From the NCBI RefSeq assembly GCF_004000765.1, contig NZ_BILW01000002.1, forward strand, positions 124,001 to 188,000: DNA of 64,000 nucleotides, in the 5' to 3' direction. The notes beneath the pieces were generated by a model, which was not told the origin of the DNA, did not search any database, and saw only the letters and a program-made list of their open reading frames with translations. Both the position numbers and the translations under genes were made by a program. This DNA comes from Paenibacillus chondroitinus NBRC 15376 (GTDB lineage Bacteria > Bacillota > Bacilli > Paenibacillales > NBRC-103111). Positions 16,532 to 25,235 of the stretch are shown here, in pieces; positions within the stretch are counted from its first letter, which is position 1; each line of letters begins with the position of its first letter.

Positions 16532-16569
16532 ATTGAATAAAAATACGATATTATGTATAATTATTCATT
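16532..16569 (+). promoter_or_regulatory. Promoter overlapped by two ARG-box-like operators
   Basis: TTGAAT at 16533-16538 and TATAAT at 16556-16561 are 17 bp apart, a good housekeeping promoter. It is overlaid by two 18-bp sites: ATTGAATAAAAATACGAT (16532-16549) and TATGTATAATTATTCATT (16552-16569). Both resemble the ArgR/AhrC ARG box (TGAAT-N4-ATTCA type) and lie 20 bp, about two helical turns, apart. Binding would cover both promoter elements and repress. Confidence 0.6.
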
Positions 16570-16602
16570 ATTTCTTATTTTTATTAAAAAGGATGTGTCA
16601 AT

Positions 16603-17826
16603 GTGAACAAGGAAAAATCATGCACAGATGAATTATTGGCTGAGGCGAATGCCTCAATTCTATTCATTGCAAACCGACCTCAGGTCGTTATGGAACGTGG
16701 CGAAGGGATGTATCTCTGGGATACGAACGGGAACAAATATTTGGACTTTATCGGGGGTTGGGCGGTTACCAGTTTAGGCCATTCGCCTAAAGTCATCACT
16801 GATGCACTGCTGGAGCAATCAGGCAAGCTTGTGAATGCCAGTCCTGGCTTTTTTAATAAGCCGATGGTTGAGTTTGCCCGTCTATTGACAAGCTTATCGG
16901 GGTTAGAGCGAGTATTTTTTGGCAGCACAGGTGCGGAGGCCAATGAAAGTGCGATTAAACTTGCCCGTAAATACGGGGCTGTCCGTAAAAATGGCGCTTA
17001 CGAAATTATTACAGCGAAGCGAAGCTTCCACGGGCGTTCGTTGGCGACTACGGCGGCAACAGGAAAAGCCGGCTGGGAGCACATGTTTGCTCCGCAACTG
17101 CCCGGCTTTGTGAAGGTGCCTTATAATGATATTGAAGCCATGAAACTAGCGATTACTCCGCTTACTTGCGCTATTTTCGTTGAGCTCATCCAAGGTGAAG
17201 GCGGTGTGTATGAAGCTGATCCCGCCTACATTCAAGCACTCCGCACCCTATGCGATGAGCAGGGGATTTTGCTCATGTTCGATGAAGTGCAAACAGGAAT
17301 TGGCCGGACTGGAACCATGTTCGCCTTCGAACATTATGGCGTAATGCCTGATGTGCTCACACTTGCCAAAGGGATTGGCGGCGGATTTCCGTTATCGGCG
17401 ATGCTTACGAAAGAAGCATATAACCTTTTTGAAGCAGGCGACCAAGGGGGCACCTATACCGGGCAACCGCTTGCCATGGCCGTGGGCCTTGCTGTCGTTG
17501 GCGAAGTGCTTCAGCGCAAGCTTCCTCAGCAAGCCGCAGAGCATGGAGCTTATTTGCTGCAAAAGCTGCATGGTATTAAGGAGCAATACGGCGTGACCGG
17601 TATCCGCGGAAAAGGATTATTGCTAGCCTTTGATCTTCCTGAGCCGCGTGGCGCCGAACTGGCAGCCGCTTGCCTGCAAGCCGGCTTGCTGATTAACTCG
17701 TCGGGTCCAAGTACCATCCGGTTGATGCCCGCTTTGATTGTATCGAAAGCGGAAATCGACGAGATGATGACTCTTTTGTGCGGCGTGATGGATCGAATCT
17801 TTAAAGATGTAGCGTTACTGGACTGA
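16603..17826 (+). CDS. Class-III PLP aminotransferase (acetylornithine/ornithine aminotransferase type)
   Basis: A 407-residue fold-I class-III aminotransferase. Seen are GGWAVTSLGHSPK, FGSTGAEANESAIKLARKYG (PLP phosphate contact), SFHGRSLATTAATG, VELIQGEGGVYEAD, MLFDEVQTGIGRTG (Asp that holds the pyridine nitrogen) and the Schiff-base Lys in TLAKGIGGGFPL. Sequence style is closest to ArgD/RocD enzymes; substrate choice cannot be settled by eye. The ARG-box-like pair over its promoter supports a role in arginine or ornithine metabolism. The start is GTG 16603, nine bases after AAAGGA. It is a single gene, convergent with the PhyH gene. Confidence 0.85.
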   Translation: MNKEKSCTDELLAEANASILFIANRPQVVMERGEGMYLWDTNGNKYLDFIGGWAVTSLGHSPKVITDALLEQSGKLVNASPGFFNKPMVEFARLLTSLSGLERVFFGSTGAEANESAIKLARKYGAVRKNGAYEIITAKRSFHGRSLATTAATGKAGWEHMFAPQLPGFVKVPYNDIEAMKLAITPLTCAIFVELIQGEGGVYEADPAYIQALRTLCDEQGILLMFDEVQTGIGRTGTMFAFEHYGVMPDVLTLAKGIGGGFPLSAMLTKEAYNLFEAGDQGGTYTGQPLAMAVGLAVVGEVLQRKLPQQAAEHGAYLLQKLHGIKEQYGVTGIRGKGLLLAFDLPEPRGAELAAACLQAGLLINSSGPSTIRLMPALIVSKAEIDEMMTLLCGVMDRIFKDVALLD

Positions 17827-17827
17827 C

Positions 17828-18664
17828 TTATCTTTGGAACAAAACCGGAAAATAGTCGTTCGCAAAAAGCTGACCCTGCTGTGGACGCGGCCCCAACAGC
17901 CGGATATTGTCATGCCGCTGAACGCCTGCTCGATAACTTGTGCCACCCGGCATCAAGTGCGCTACGATTGACAAACGAGGCTCCGCCGTTGTATTCGCAC
18001 CGGACCCGTGGAACGTTAGTCCGTGATGAAAGCTAGCCTGCCCTGCCTTCAAAATGCAGGGCTCTTCCACCCAATCGCGGCCTGCGGCATATTTATCCCG
18101 GAGCTCTTCCATGTTGGGATTGAAGAACGTGTCGCTGTCCGGAATCAGCCCCCATTTATGCGAACCGACGATCGTCTTCATCCCGCCATTAGTCAGGTCT
18201 GTGTCCTGAAGCGCAATCCAGACTGTCACCATGTTGGGATTGCTGGAACACTGCCAGTAGCCATAGTCTTGATGCCAGCCCACATTGCCTACGGCCGTCA
18301 CTTTGTCACCAACACCCGGCTTATAGATGACCTGATCATGCCACAGTCGAACTTCATCTGTTTGCAGCAAGTCTGCCGCCAGCTCCCCGATCAACGGATC
18401 CGTGACGGTGCGGCGAACCTCATCATTAATCCACCAACCGTTGTCCAGCTTGCGCAGGGCGTCAGGGTTGGAAGTTGGCCGATAATGGTTCATCGGCAGC
18501 CCGTCTCCATCATAATCACCGCTCCAAATGCGTTCGTGCGCCTCACGAAGTCGTTCAATCTGTCCATCATCCAGCAATTTCGGTGAAATCCAATAGCCGT
18601 CCCGATCGAAAATCTCCTTATCCTGCGTAGTAATTTTGTAAGTTCTTTCTGCCTGCATAGTCAT
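17828..18664 (-). CDS. Phytanoyl-CoA dioxygenase (PhyH) family protein
   Basis: About 278 residues, a non-haem Fe(II)/2-oxoglutarate-dependent oxygenase. The facial triad is visible: His and Asp in VGWHQDYGYWQ (about residue 140) and the distal His in FHHGLTFHGSGANTTAEPR, whose final Arg would bind 2-oxoglutarate. The substrate is unknown. The frame opens at 18700, but AAGGAGG stands nine bases before ATG 18664, which removes an Arg-rich lead. It is divergent from an AraC regulator gene, which probably controls it. It ends 2 bp from the convergent aminotransferase stop. Confidence 0.88.
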   Translation of the reverse strand: MTMQAERTYKITTQDKEIFDRDGYWISPKLLDDGQIERLREAHERIWSGDYDGDGLPMNHYRPTSNPDALRKLDNGWWINDEVRRTVTDPLIGELAADLLQTDEVRLWHDQVIYKPGVGDKVTAVGNVGWHQDYGYWQCSSNPNMVTVWIALQDTDLTNGGMKTIVGSHKWGLIPDSDTFFNPNMEELRDKYAAGRDWVEEPCILKAGQASFHHGLTFHGSGANTTAEPRLSIVAHLMPGGTSYRAGVQRHDNIRLLGPRPQQGQLFANDYFPVLFQR

Positions 18665-18796
18665 AGTAACATGCCTCCTTCTTCGTCTTGCTTTCATCAT
18701 ACGGGTTCTGCCGGTTATTGACGTTCATAGACCTGCTGAGTAGTATGAGAAACATAGAAGATAAATAAGAACATGTTTGAAAAAGGAGGCTTGCCT

Positions 18797-19657
18797 GTGG
18801 CTGCCAAACAAAGTCCCCGCTGGACCTATGATGCCGAGCTACAAGCATCGATTCCTGATGTTCCGGAGTTGGTCCTTTTCGGCTTCGATGAGATCAAATC
18901 GGCGCTCCCCCTTTCCTATCATCAGCATGACGGCTATGAATTTGTACTGGTAGAACGCGGGAAAGCGAGCTGGGAGCTGGACGGGCAAGTCTATGAAACC
19001 AAAGCTGGCGATGTCTTTCACACTTGCCCTGGCGAGCTGCATCGCGGTGGCTTCAACGTCATAGAACCGAGCCGGTTTTGGTGGTTCATCGTCACGCCTC
19101 CCCATACGGAAGATTGGCTCCGACTCCCTTTGGAAGAAAGCGAAAACATCGCTAGCGCTTTGCAGATGCTTCCGCGAGTTCGCCATATCGGCCTGCAAGC
19201 CATTCAAGGCTTCAGGCAGCTGGGCGATGCAATAAACAGCAGCAGCCCGATGCGCTCCACCGCCGTTCGCCAGGCGGTTATGGGACTGCTGCTTGCCATC
19301 GTGCAGGCGAATGAGCGTATGTTTGCGCTTGCGGACGATCTGGCCAGTCAATTCGACCTGCTGCTCCGCCGCATCGAGGATGAGCCTGAATGGCGGCCGG
19401 ATGTGGAGGAATTGGCGGGCATTGTCCGCGTCAGTCCCTCCCATTTTTTTCGGACTTTTCAGTCGTATACAGGACTGCCTCCCATGAGTTATATCGAACG
19501 GATGCGCATCAAAAAAGCTTGCAGCTTGCTCGCGGAGAGCTCCGGTACCATTACCGAAATCGCAAATTCGCTTGGCTACGCCTCTTCCCAGCATTTTGCC
19601 ACTGTGTTTAAGCGCATCATTGGGATGACGCCTGTGCAGTGGCGAATGTCGCGATGA
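18797..19657 (+). CDS. AraC-family regulator
   Basis: About 286 residues: an N-terminal cupin sensor (LSYHQHDGYEFVLVERGKAS, about residues 35-55; CPGELHRGGF) and a C-terminal AraC helix-turn-helix pair (about 190-285: LAGIVRVSPSHFFRTFQSYT, ITEIANSLGYASSQHFATVF, GMTPVQWR). The frame opens at ATG 18773, but AAAAAGGAGG lies seven bases before GTG 18797, the likely start. The divergent neighbour is the PhyH-type dioxygenase, the probable target. Confidence 0.88.
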   Translation: MAAKQSPRWTYDAELQASIPDVPELVLFGFDEIKSALPLSYHQHDGYEFVLVERGKASWELDGQVYETKAGDVFHTCPGELHRGGFNVIEPSRFWWFIVTPPHTEDWLRLPLEESENIASALQMLPRVRHIGLQAIQGFRQLGDAINSSSPMRSTAVRQAVMGLLLAIVQANERMFALADDLASQFDLLLRRIEDEPEWRPDVEELAGIVRVSPSHFFRTFQSYTGLPPMSYIERMRIKKACSLLAESSGTITEIANSLGYASSQHFATVFKRIIGMTPVQWRMSR

Positions 19658-19708
19658 GGGTGGGGATATCGCGAACAGAGCTAAGGCGGCTGACACCGAC
19701 ACCTTAGC

Positions 19709-19885
19709 GGAACTACAAGCCGCTATTTCGCAAAAAAGCGGCGATAGTGCTGTTGCTGGGGAACTACAGGGCTCTATTTCAATGTTTTAGGCGGAATTTC
19801 CGCCAAATACCTTGAAATAGCGGACCGTAGTTCCCCTTCCTTATATAAAAGGCGCATTTCGCAGAAATAGCGCCCTGTAGTTCGC
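19709..19885. repeat. Four-unit GGAACTACAGG repeat, copy A
   Basis: Units of about 23 bp lie at 19709 and 19760 (forward, GGAACTACA(A/G)G...CTATTTC) and at 19812-19834 and 19863-19885 (inverted, ending GTAGTTC). Starts are 51, 52 and 51 bp apart. The two inner units form a long hairpin through GGCGGAATTTCCGCC. A nearly identical copy in the opposite orientation is at 38746-38921; three-unit copies are at 31083-31208 and 44386-44511. It fills most of the gene-free stretch 19658-19948. Confidence 0.85.
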
Positions 19886-19948
19886 ATCTGCGGCTGGGCT
19901 CAGCCGCAGGGGATTTTTGAGAGGGGCAAGCCTCCCCCACAGTGAACC

Positions 19949-19990
19949 AAAAAAAAGAACGAAGCAGCAACCCGCTTCGTTCTTTTTTTA
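19949..19990 (-). terminator. Terminator of the 53-residue ORF
   Basis: Stem GAACGAAGC (19957-19965), 8-base loop, stem GCTTCGTTC (19974-19982), flanked by an A8 run and a T7 run. It is a strong bidirectional hairpin directly after the small ORF's stop. Confidence 0.85.
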
Positions 19991-20149
19991 ATCCCGCTCG
20001 TTCGTCGAGAAGGCGCTTTTGATGTTGTCCATAATTTCCTCGACCGCCTCACTGACCAAATCGGTTGGCGTCGTACTTTCTTCCTCTGGCTTCGTCGGGA
20101 TTGTATCGTTGCAGACGTGGTCGAAATAATGACTTTTATCCATAGACAT
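19988..20149 (-). CDS. Small acidic protein, 51-53 residues
   Basis: A short frame not overlapped by any better one encodes MSMDKSHYFDHVCNDT... with a Glu/Thr-rich middle (TKPEEESTTPT), a helical segment (LVSEAVEEIMDNIKSAF) and the end STNERD. GGAGG lies 2 bases before the first ATG (20149) and 8 bases before the second (20143), so the second may be the true start. A strong terminator follows directly. I do not recognise the family. Gene-like context (ribosome site, terminator, acidic composition) supports it as real. Confidence 0.65.
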   Translation of the reverse strand: MSMDKSHYFDHVCNDTIPTKPEEESTTPTDLVSEAVEEIMDNIKSAFSTNERD

Positions 20150-20317
20150 AACCTCCTGTAGGGTTGTTTTTTCCTAAATCTTGCTCCTTTATTCACTTCG
20201 ATGGAACGATTTGTAACCTCCTCCGAAAACACTTGCTTAATCTGGCTGATTGGAGTAAATTAAACCTATATGAACCCATATCAACACAAATAAACCATTC
20301 CAAGGAGCGATTATCAC

Positions 20318-21151
20318 ATGGATATCCGTTACGCATCACACCCGAACGAAGTTAAACAATTTGACACAGAGCGTTTGCAATCCGAGTTTCAAATCAACGC
20401 TTTATTTGTTCCAAACGAGATTAAACTAGTTTACTCCCACGTTGACCGTTTTATCATTGGCGGCGTTCTTCCGATTACAGGTTCCCTGCAGCTGCAAGCC
20501 GATAAGAAAGAAATGGCGGCTGATTATTTCTTGGAGCGTCGCGAAATCGGTATCATTAACGTTGGCGGACGCGGGACAATTACGGTTGACGGTACGGTTT
20601 ACAACATGGATTCCAAAGATTGCATCTACATCGGACTAGGTTCCAAAGACATTACTTTTGCCAGCGAAAATGCGGCTGATCCTGCTAAATATTACTTCAA
20701 CTCAACGCCTGCTCACAAAACATACCCAACGGTAAAAGCGGCCATTAGCGAAGCGACTCCAGCCCATCTGGGCAGCATCAATACATCCAATGAGCGTACA
20801 ATCTACAAATATATCCACTTGGATGGCATTCAAAGCTGTCAACTAGTTATGGGTATGACCCTTCTTAAACCGGGTAACATGTGGAACACAATGCCTTCAC
20901 ACACACATAACCGCCGTTCTGAAGTTTACTTCTACTTCGACATGCCGGAAGATGCGGTTGTTTTCCACATGATGGGCGAGCCGCAACAAACACGTCACGT
21001 TGTTATGCGCAATGAGCAAGCAATCATTTCCCCAAGCTGGTCGATTCACAGCGGCGTAGGCACTAATAACTATACATTCATCTGGGGCATGGCTGGCGAA
21101 AATCAAATGTTCGATGATATGGACGCCGTGGCTATGAAAGATTTAAAATAA
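20318..21151 (+). CDS. kduI: 5-dehydro-4-deoxy-D-glucuronate isomerase
   Basis: A 277-residue KduI. It converts 5-keto-4-deoxyuronate to 2,5-diketo-3-deoxygluconate in pectin and other uronide breakdown, cytoplasmic. The zinc-binding cupin motif MPSHTHNRRSEVYFYFD (about residues 192-208) and the later WSIHSGVGTNNYTFIWGM are diagnostic, and the N-terminus MDIRYASHPNEVKQFDTERL matches the family. The length is standard (278). AAGGAG is 10 bases upstream of ATG. It heads a run of four plus-strand genes with a DeoR regulator, kduD and a TIM-barrel protein. Confidence 0.97.
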   Translation: MDIRYASHPNEVKQFDTERLQSEFQINALFVPNEIKLVYSHVDRFIIGGVLPITGSLQLQADKKEMAADYFLERREIGIINVGGRGTITVDGTVYNMDSKDCIYIGLGSKDITFASENAADPAKYYFNSTPAHKTYPTVKAAISEATPAHLGSINTSNERTIYKYIHLDGIQSCQLVMGMTLLKPGNMWNTMPSHTHNRRSEVYFYFDMPEDAVVFHMMGEPQQTRHVVMRNEQAIISPSWSIHSGVGTNNYTFIWGMAGENQMFDDMDAVAMKDLK

Positions 21152-21186
21152 TCGGTAATCTCTCTTTTGGAAAGTGATGATCATCG

Positions 21187-21942
21187 ATGAACCCTTTACG
21201 CAGATACGAAACCATAATGGAAATACTCCTGGCGCAGAAAGAAGTCACGGTTAACGAACTAAGTGAACGACTGGATGTAACAGGTAAAACAATTCGTGAA
21301 GACTTGGCCAAGCTGGAGGAAAAAGGGCTGCTCGTCCGCATTCATGGCGGCGCTATGCTCGCTCAAAGCGATCAGCTTGGCATTCTTTCGGCGAAGGAGC
21401 CGATTGTCAAACATGCCGATCAAAAATCGGAAATCGCGACGATTGCCCTTCGCTACATTCAGCCTCGAGACATTATTGCCCTCGATGGCGGCAGTACAAC
21501 TCTTGAGATTGCTAGGCGGCTGGACAATCAGCCGCTTACTGTCGTGACCAATGATTTGTACATTATTTCCGAGCTCCTTCATAAGGAAGAAATCCGGCTT
21601 GTTGTTCCTGGCGGGTACCGAACGCGGAATATGCTTGCCGGGCCTGAAGCTGTTGCCTATGTGAGCTCGCTGAACATTCAGAAATCGTTCATTTCTGCAA
21701 CCGGCGTTCATCTGCAGCACGGCTTTACGATTTATACGAGCGATCACGCCGACTACAAACGCGCATTGATTGCATCCAGCGCAGCCGTCTATGGCGTTGC
21801 CGATCACTACAAATTCGGCCAATGCGCCCTGCGCACTTTTGCCTCGTTGTCTGAGGTTGCCCTGATTATTACCGACAGTAATCTGCCTGCAGAAACGGCC
21901 AAGCAATACCGTGATGCCGGCATCCAAATCGTCACTCACTAG
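21187..21942 (+). CDS. DeoR/GlpR-family regulator
   Basis: A 251-residue repressor with an N-terminal winged helix (residues 1-57: RRYETIMEILLAQKEVTVNE, LDVTGKTIREDLAKLEEKGL, RIHGGA) and a C-terminal sugar-phosphate-sensing DeoRC domain (IALDGGSTTLEIARRL, VTNDLYIISEL, ALRTFASLSEVALIITDS). It sits between kduI and kduD, 35 bp and 18 bp from them, so it probably senses a pathway intermediate such as 2-keto-3-deoxygluconate phosphate. That ligand is inferred. GGAAAGTGATGA precedes ATG 21187. Confidence 0.92.
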   Translation: MNPLRRYETIMEILLAQKEVTVNELSERLDVTGKTIREDLAKLEEKGLLVRIHGGAMLAQSDQLGILSAKEPIVKHADQKSEIATIALRYIQPRDIIALDGGSTTLEIARRLDNQPLTVVTNDLYIISELLHKEEIRLVVPGGYRTRNMLAGPEAVAYVSSLNIQKSFISATGVHLQHGFTIYTSDHADYKRALIASSAAVYGVADHYKFGQCALRTFASLSEVALIITDSNLPAETAKQYRDAGIQIVTH

Positions 21943-21960
21943 TGAAAAGGAGTATGTTTC

Positions 21961-22713
21961 ATGACACTTTTTAACTTAGCAGGAAAAACAGCTTTCGTAA
22001 CCGGAGCTTCCGGCGGTCTAGGACAAGCAATGGCCATCGGACTTGCTGAAGCAGGCGCTAACGTCATTGCTGTCTCTTCTTCCGAAAGCGTACAAACCGT
22101 TGAAGCGATTCGCGCATTAGGCGGTAAAGCTGAGCTGATCGCAGCTGATTTGAGCAACGAAGACATCCTTGAGGATGTCGTGAACCGAGCTGTCGGCATT
22201 TATGGCGGCATCGACATTCTTGTGAACAACGCGGGAATCATCCGTCGTACACCGGCTGTTGACCATTCCCGTGAAGACTGGCACGATGTCATCGACCTGA
22301 ACTTGAACTCCGCTTTCTTTTTATGCCAGTTAATCGGCCGTCACATGATCGAGCGCGGCAGCGGCAAAATCGTCAACATTGCTTCTATGCTGACTTATCA
22401 AGGCGGCATTAACGTGCCTGGCTACACAGCTAGCAAACACGCGATTGCTGGTGTTACGAAGGCATTAGCGAACGAATGGGCCGGCAAAGGCATTCAAGTT
22501 AATGCCATCGCACCTGGTTACATGACAACGAACAACACTGCGCCAATCCTGAAGGATGAGAAGCGCACACAGTCGATTACAGAGCGTATCCCGGCTGGCC
22601 GTTGGGGCTCCCCTGAAGATCTCAAAGGACCTGTTGTGTTCTTGTCCTCCAATGCTTCGGATTATATGAACGGACACGTATTATGCGTGGACGGCGGATG
22701 GATGGCGAGATAG
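21961..22713 (+). CDS. kduD: 2-dehydro-3-deoxy-D-gluconate 5-dehydrogenase
   Basis: A 250-residue short-chain dehydrogenase that reduces 2,5-diketo-3-deoxygluconate to 2-keto-3-deoxygluconate after KduI. Motifs: TGASGGLGQAMA (residues 14-25), LVNNAGIIRR, NIASMLTYQGG with catalytic Ser, YTASKHA (YxxxK), and a C-terminal VDGGWMAR typical of KduD. AAAGGAG precedes the ATG. It is followed without a gap by the TIM-barrel gene. The assignment rests on family features plus kduI two genes upstream. Confidence 0.93.
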   Translation: MTLFNLAGKTAFVTGASGGLGQAMAIGLAEAGANVIAVSSSESVQTVEAIRALGGKAELIAADLSNEDILEDVVNRAVGIYGGIDILVNNAGIIRRTPAVDHSREDWHDVIDLNLNSAFFLCQLIGRHMIERGSGKIVNIASMLTYQGGINVPGYTASKHAIAGVTKALANEWAGKGIQVNAIAPGYMTTNNTAPILKDEKRTQSITERIPAGRWGSPEDLKGPVVFLSSNASDYMNGHVLCVDGGWMAR

Positions 22714-23544
22714 ATGGGTATCGGGACGCTAGCTCACACGGTCGGTCATCTTCCACTGAATCAATTAACAGAGAAACTGCGTGGACGAGGCGTTGACTTC
22801 GTGCAGTTGGCTCTAAGCAAAGCTATCAGCGATATCGACACAAGTTTGGGCAAGCTCAGCCCTGGACTCGCCAATCATATTGGCGAACAGTTCCAGCGCG
22901 CTGGCATCCGTATCGGCGTACTCGGTTGCTACATCAATCCAATTCATCCAGATCCGCAGCAGCGTCGCCATGAAATCAACAGATTCAAGGAGCATCTGCG
23001 TTATGCCAGAGATCTCGGAACGTCCATCGTCGCAACGGAAACGGCGGATTTGACGACTTATCTCACGCAGGATCCCGAGCGTTATGAAGCCATCGGTTGG
23101 GAACTTCTTAAGCAAACCGTTGAGGAACTAGCAGAGGAAGCGGAGCGTTGGGGCGTTCATATAGGACTTGAACCCGTATTCACGCACACATTATCCAGTA
23201 CGGAGAAAATGGTGCGTATTCTGGAAGAAGTCCCATCGAGCAATTTAGGGGTTGTCTTTGATCCCGTAAATTTGCTTCCTCCAACGGCCATTCAGGCACA
23301 AGAGACATTCCTGGATGAAGCATTTGCCGCTTTCGGTGATCGCATTGTTCTGGCACATCTGAAGGATGTTATCGTACAAGACGGCAATCTGAAGTCTGTC
23401 CGTTCGGGCGAAGGCATTTTCCAAACCAAATCATTTCTGGAAAAGCTTCATCGTGCAAAACCGGGCGTTGACATTTCATTAGAGCAGCTTACCGATGAAA
23501 CGATGAACGATGCCTTCCATTATGTTAGAAGCCTTATGCCTTAA
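22714..23544 (+). CDS. Sugar phosphate isomerase/epimerase family TIM-barrel protein
   Basis: A 276-residue AP-endonuclease-2-like (xylose-isomerase-like) TIM barrel. Metal-ligand candidates appear in the expected order: Glu in SIVATETADL, Glu in VHIGLEPVFTHT, Asp in GVVFDPVNLLPP, His in VLAHLKDVI and Glu in DISLEQL. The ATG follows the kduD stop directly, so the two are coupled and the protein probably acts on a hexuronate-pathway intermediate; the exact reaction is not known. A terminator follows 9 bp after the stop. Confidence 0.85.
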   Translation: MGIGTLAHTVGHLPLNQLTEKLRGRGVDFVQLALSKAISDIDTSLGKLSPGLANHIGEQFQRAGIRIGVLGCYINPIHPDPQQRRHEINRFKEHLRYARDLGTSIVATETADLTTYLTQDPERYEAIGWELLKQTVEELAEEAERWGVHIGLEPVFTHTLSSTEKMVRILEEVPSSNLGVVFDPVNLLPPTAIQAQETFLDEAFAAFGDRIVLAHLKDVIVQDGNLKSVRSGEGIFQTKSFLEKLHRAKPGVDISLEQLTDETMNDAFHYVRSLMP

Positions 23545-23552
23545 AACAAACT

Positions 23553-23595
23553 AAAAAAACCTATTCAGATCTTCACAGGATCGAATAGGTTTTTT
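23553..23595. terminator. Bidirectional terminator of the kdu operon
   Basis: Stem AAAAAACCTATTC and GAATAGGTTTTTT with an inner GATC/GATC pairing; A and T runs on both sides serve the kdu operon and the convergent 71-residue gene. Confidence 0.85.
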
Positions 23596-23597
23596 AT

Positions 23598-23816
23598 TTA
23601 TGTTTTAGGTTGCTCCCGTACGACGCGAGCAGGCCGTTCGACCCAATTCTCGCGTTTCATTGGCCGTACTTGATTAATCGGATTATTATAGTCAATCTCC
23701 GGATTTTTGCCTTCAGCCCTTGCAGCCTCAGCAAGCTTCTCTTTATAACCCGTTCCAGGTGCCGGTCCGCCGCCCCCATTGCGCTTACCTTTATTCCAAA
23801 CTCTGTTCTTGCTCAT
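23598..23816 (-). CDS. Conserved-looking small basic protein, about 72 residues
   Basis: From ATG 23816, with GGAGTGGTGAG upstream; the frame itself opens at 23852. The product begins MSKNRVWNKGKRNGGGGPAP, is Lys/Arg/Gly-rich at its N-terminus and ends with an Arg-rich tail (RENWVERPARVVREQPKT). No membrane segment or known motif is visible. Its composition suggests a nucleic-acid-associated or structural role, but no function should be assigned. It is convergent with the kdu operon and shares its terminator. Confidence 0.7.
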   Translation of the reverse strand: MSKNRVWNKGKRNGGGGPAPGTGYKEKLAEAARAEGKNPEIDYNNPINQVRPMKRENWVERPARVVREQPKT

Positions 23817-23908
23817 CTCACCACTCCATTTTTTGTTTAAGTGTAAGGGCAAGAGCAGAAAAACGCAAATATTTATTCACGGAATCTGCAAAGCGGAACT
23901 TAACAAGA

Positions 23909-24916
23909 TCAGCCCTGCATGTCAAATACTTCAGCCAATAACCGGTAGGAGTGAATTCTCGCGGCCACATCATGAATCGGTGACACCACCATTAATTCAT
24001 CAGCTTGATAAGCTTCGTTAAGCTTAATCATTTGTGCTTTAACTTGCTCCGGTGTACCCACGATCCGTTTATGCTGACGGTCTTGGATCAACGCCAAATC
24101 CCCCGGTGTATAAGGATAATTCGTTGCCGTCTCAGCCGAAGGAAAAGACGGCAGCAATGCGCCGCGGCCTAGTGACAGGAAAAACAAATCCGAACTCGAT
24201 GCCAGACGTTTGGCCTCTTCTTCCGTATCCGCGCAAATCACCATAATCGCTGCAAGCGAGTGTGCTTTCTCATTCAGAATCGACGGCTTAAAGTGCTCAC
24301 GATAAATCCGCAAAGCCTGCTCGCAATCCGCATTGCCAAAAAATTGCGCAAAACCAAAAGCAGCCCCTTGATCAGCAGCGATTCGGGCACTGTCATAGGA
24401 AGAACCCAACAGCCAAATTTCCGGCGCAGTCTCAATAATTGGAGAGGCGTGCAAAGCCGCAAAACGGTGGCTCGGCGGCAGAGAATCATATAAATAACCC
24501 GTTAGATCAGCAACCTGCTGCGGGTATTGATCTACACTAGTGTATTTCCCCTCCTGCAGAGCGCGCGTGGATATCGGCATTCCACCTGGTGCGCGGCCAA
24601 GACCAACGTCAATCCGCCCCGGATGAAGGGCCTCCAGCAACCGGAAGTTCTCCGCCACCTTATAAGCACTGTAATGAGGCAGCATGATGCCGCCGGATCC
24701 TAATCGGATGCGATTCGTTTTGGCAGCCAAATGTGCGATGAGCACCTCTGGACTTGAGTGCGCAAGCGCTTGTGACGCATGATGTTCCGAAACCCAATAC
24801 CGCGAATACCCTAATTTATCCGCTTCTTGCGCCAACTCCGTCGTTTCGGCCAGCGCACTTGCCGCGGTGCGGCCTTCCCCTATTTGTGATTGGTCCAAAA
24901 TACCCAATTTAAACAT
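23909..24916 (-). CDS. Luciferase-like (LLM class) flavin-dependent oxidoreductase
   Basis: A 335-residue FMN-dependent monooxygenase-type TIM barrel. Seen are FKLGILDQSQIGEG, YSRYWVSEHHASQALA, IRLGSGGIMLPHYSAYKVAE, GRIDVGLGRAPGG and GTPEQVKAQM. These fit the group annotated MsnO8-like, whose natural substrates are mostly unknown. GAGGTGAGGTGATC lies before the ATG. It lies on the same strand as, and 320 bp beyond, the SsuD-like monooxygenase/ABC importer operon; the gap is filled with palindromes, so it is probably transcribed separately. Confidence 0.88.
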   Translation of the reverse strand: MFKLGILDQSQIGEGRTAASALAETTELAQEADKLGYSRYWVSEHHASQALAHSSPEVLIAHLAAKTNRIRLGSGGIMLPHYSAYKVAENFRLLEALHPGRIDVGLGRAPGGMPISTRALQEGKYTSVDQYPQQVADLTGYLYDSLPPSHRFAALHASPIIETAPEIWLLGSSYDSARIAADQGAAFGFAQFFGNADCEQALRIYREHFKPSILNEKAHSLAAIMVICADTEEEAKRLASSSDLFFLSLGRGALLPSFPSAETATNYPYTPGDLALIQDRQHKRIVGTPEQVKAQMIKLNEAYQADELMVVSPIHDVAARIHSYRLLAEVFDMQG

Positions 24917-25033
24917 CGTCGATCACCTCACCTCTAACTGTAACACAAGAAAGCACAGAATAGCAAAAAACAGTCAAGCATCATGCTTTGACTGGCTCCA
25001 AAACGATATGGAATAGCTGTGCCATCGCGTTTT

Positions 25034-25166
25034 CATTGGACAAAATCCAATATGAACACCCTTTTCAGGCGAAATATCGCCTTCTTGTTGGATCAAATCC
25101 AACGGCTTCGTGAAAAACAGCGCTATTAGGTTTAAAAATCGGGCTACCATTGGATTTCATCCAATG
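25034..25166. repeat. Array of three palindromes (TTGGA...TCCAA family), second copy
   Basis: Palindromes lie at 25034-25052, 25087-25103 (GTTGGATCAAATCCAAC) and 25148-25166 (CATTGGATTTCATCCAATG), with starts 53 and 61 bp apart. It is the same family as 6615-6800. It occupies the gene-free stretch 24917-25235. Confidence 0.8.
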
Positions 25167-25235
25167 ACAACCCTCGTCTCTTCAACTGCACAGCCTGCGC
25201 TTAGCGAAAACTGAAAACTGACGGCTGCCATCCAC

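Noticed and set aside
18023..18586. 187-codon plus frame opposite the PhyH gene
   Set aside because: Antisense shadow; the minus-strand PhyH protein has the iron-binding triad and a good ribosome site.
18839..19702. 287-codon minus frame opposite the AraC gene
   Set aside because: Antisense shadow of the AraC-type gene, with no ribosome site.
21259..21939. 226-codon minus frame opposite the DeoR-type gene
   Set aside because: Antisense shadow; the forward frame has a complete DeoR family pattern.
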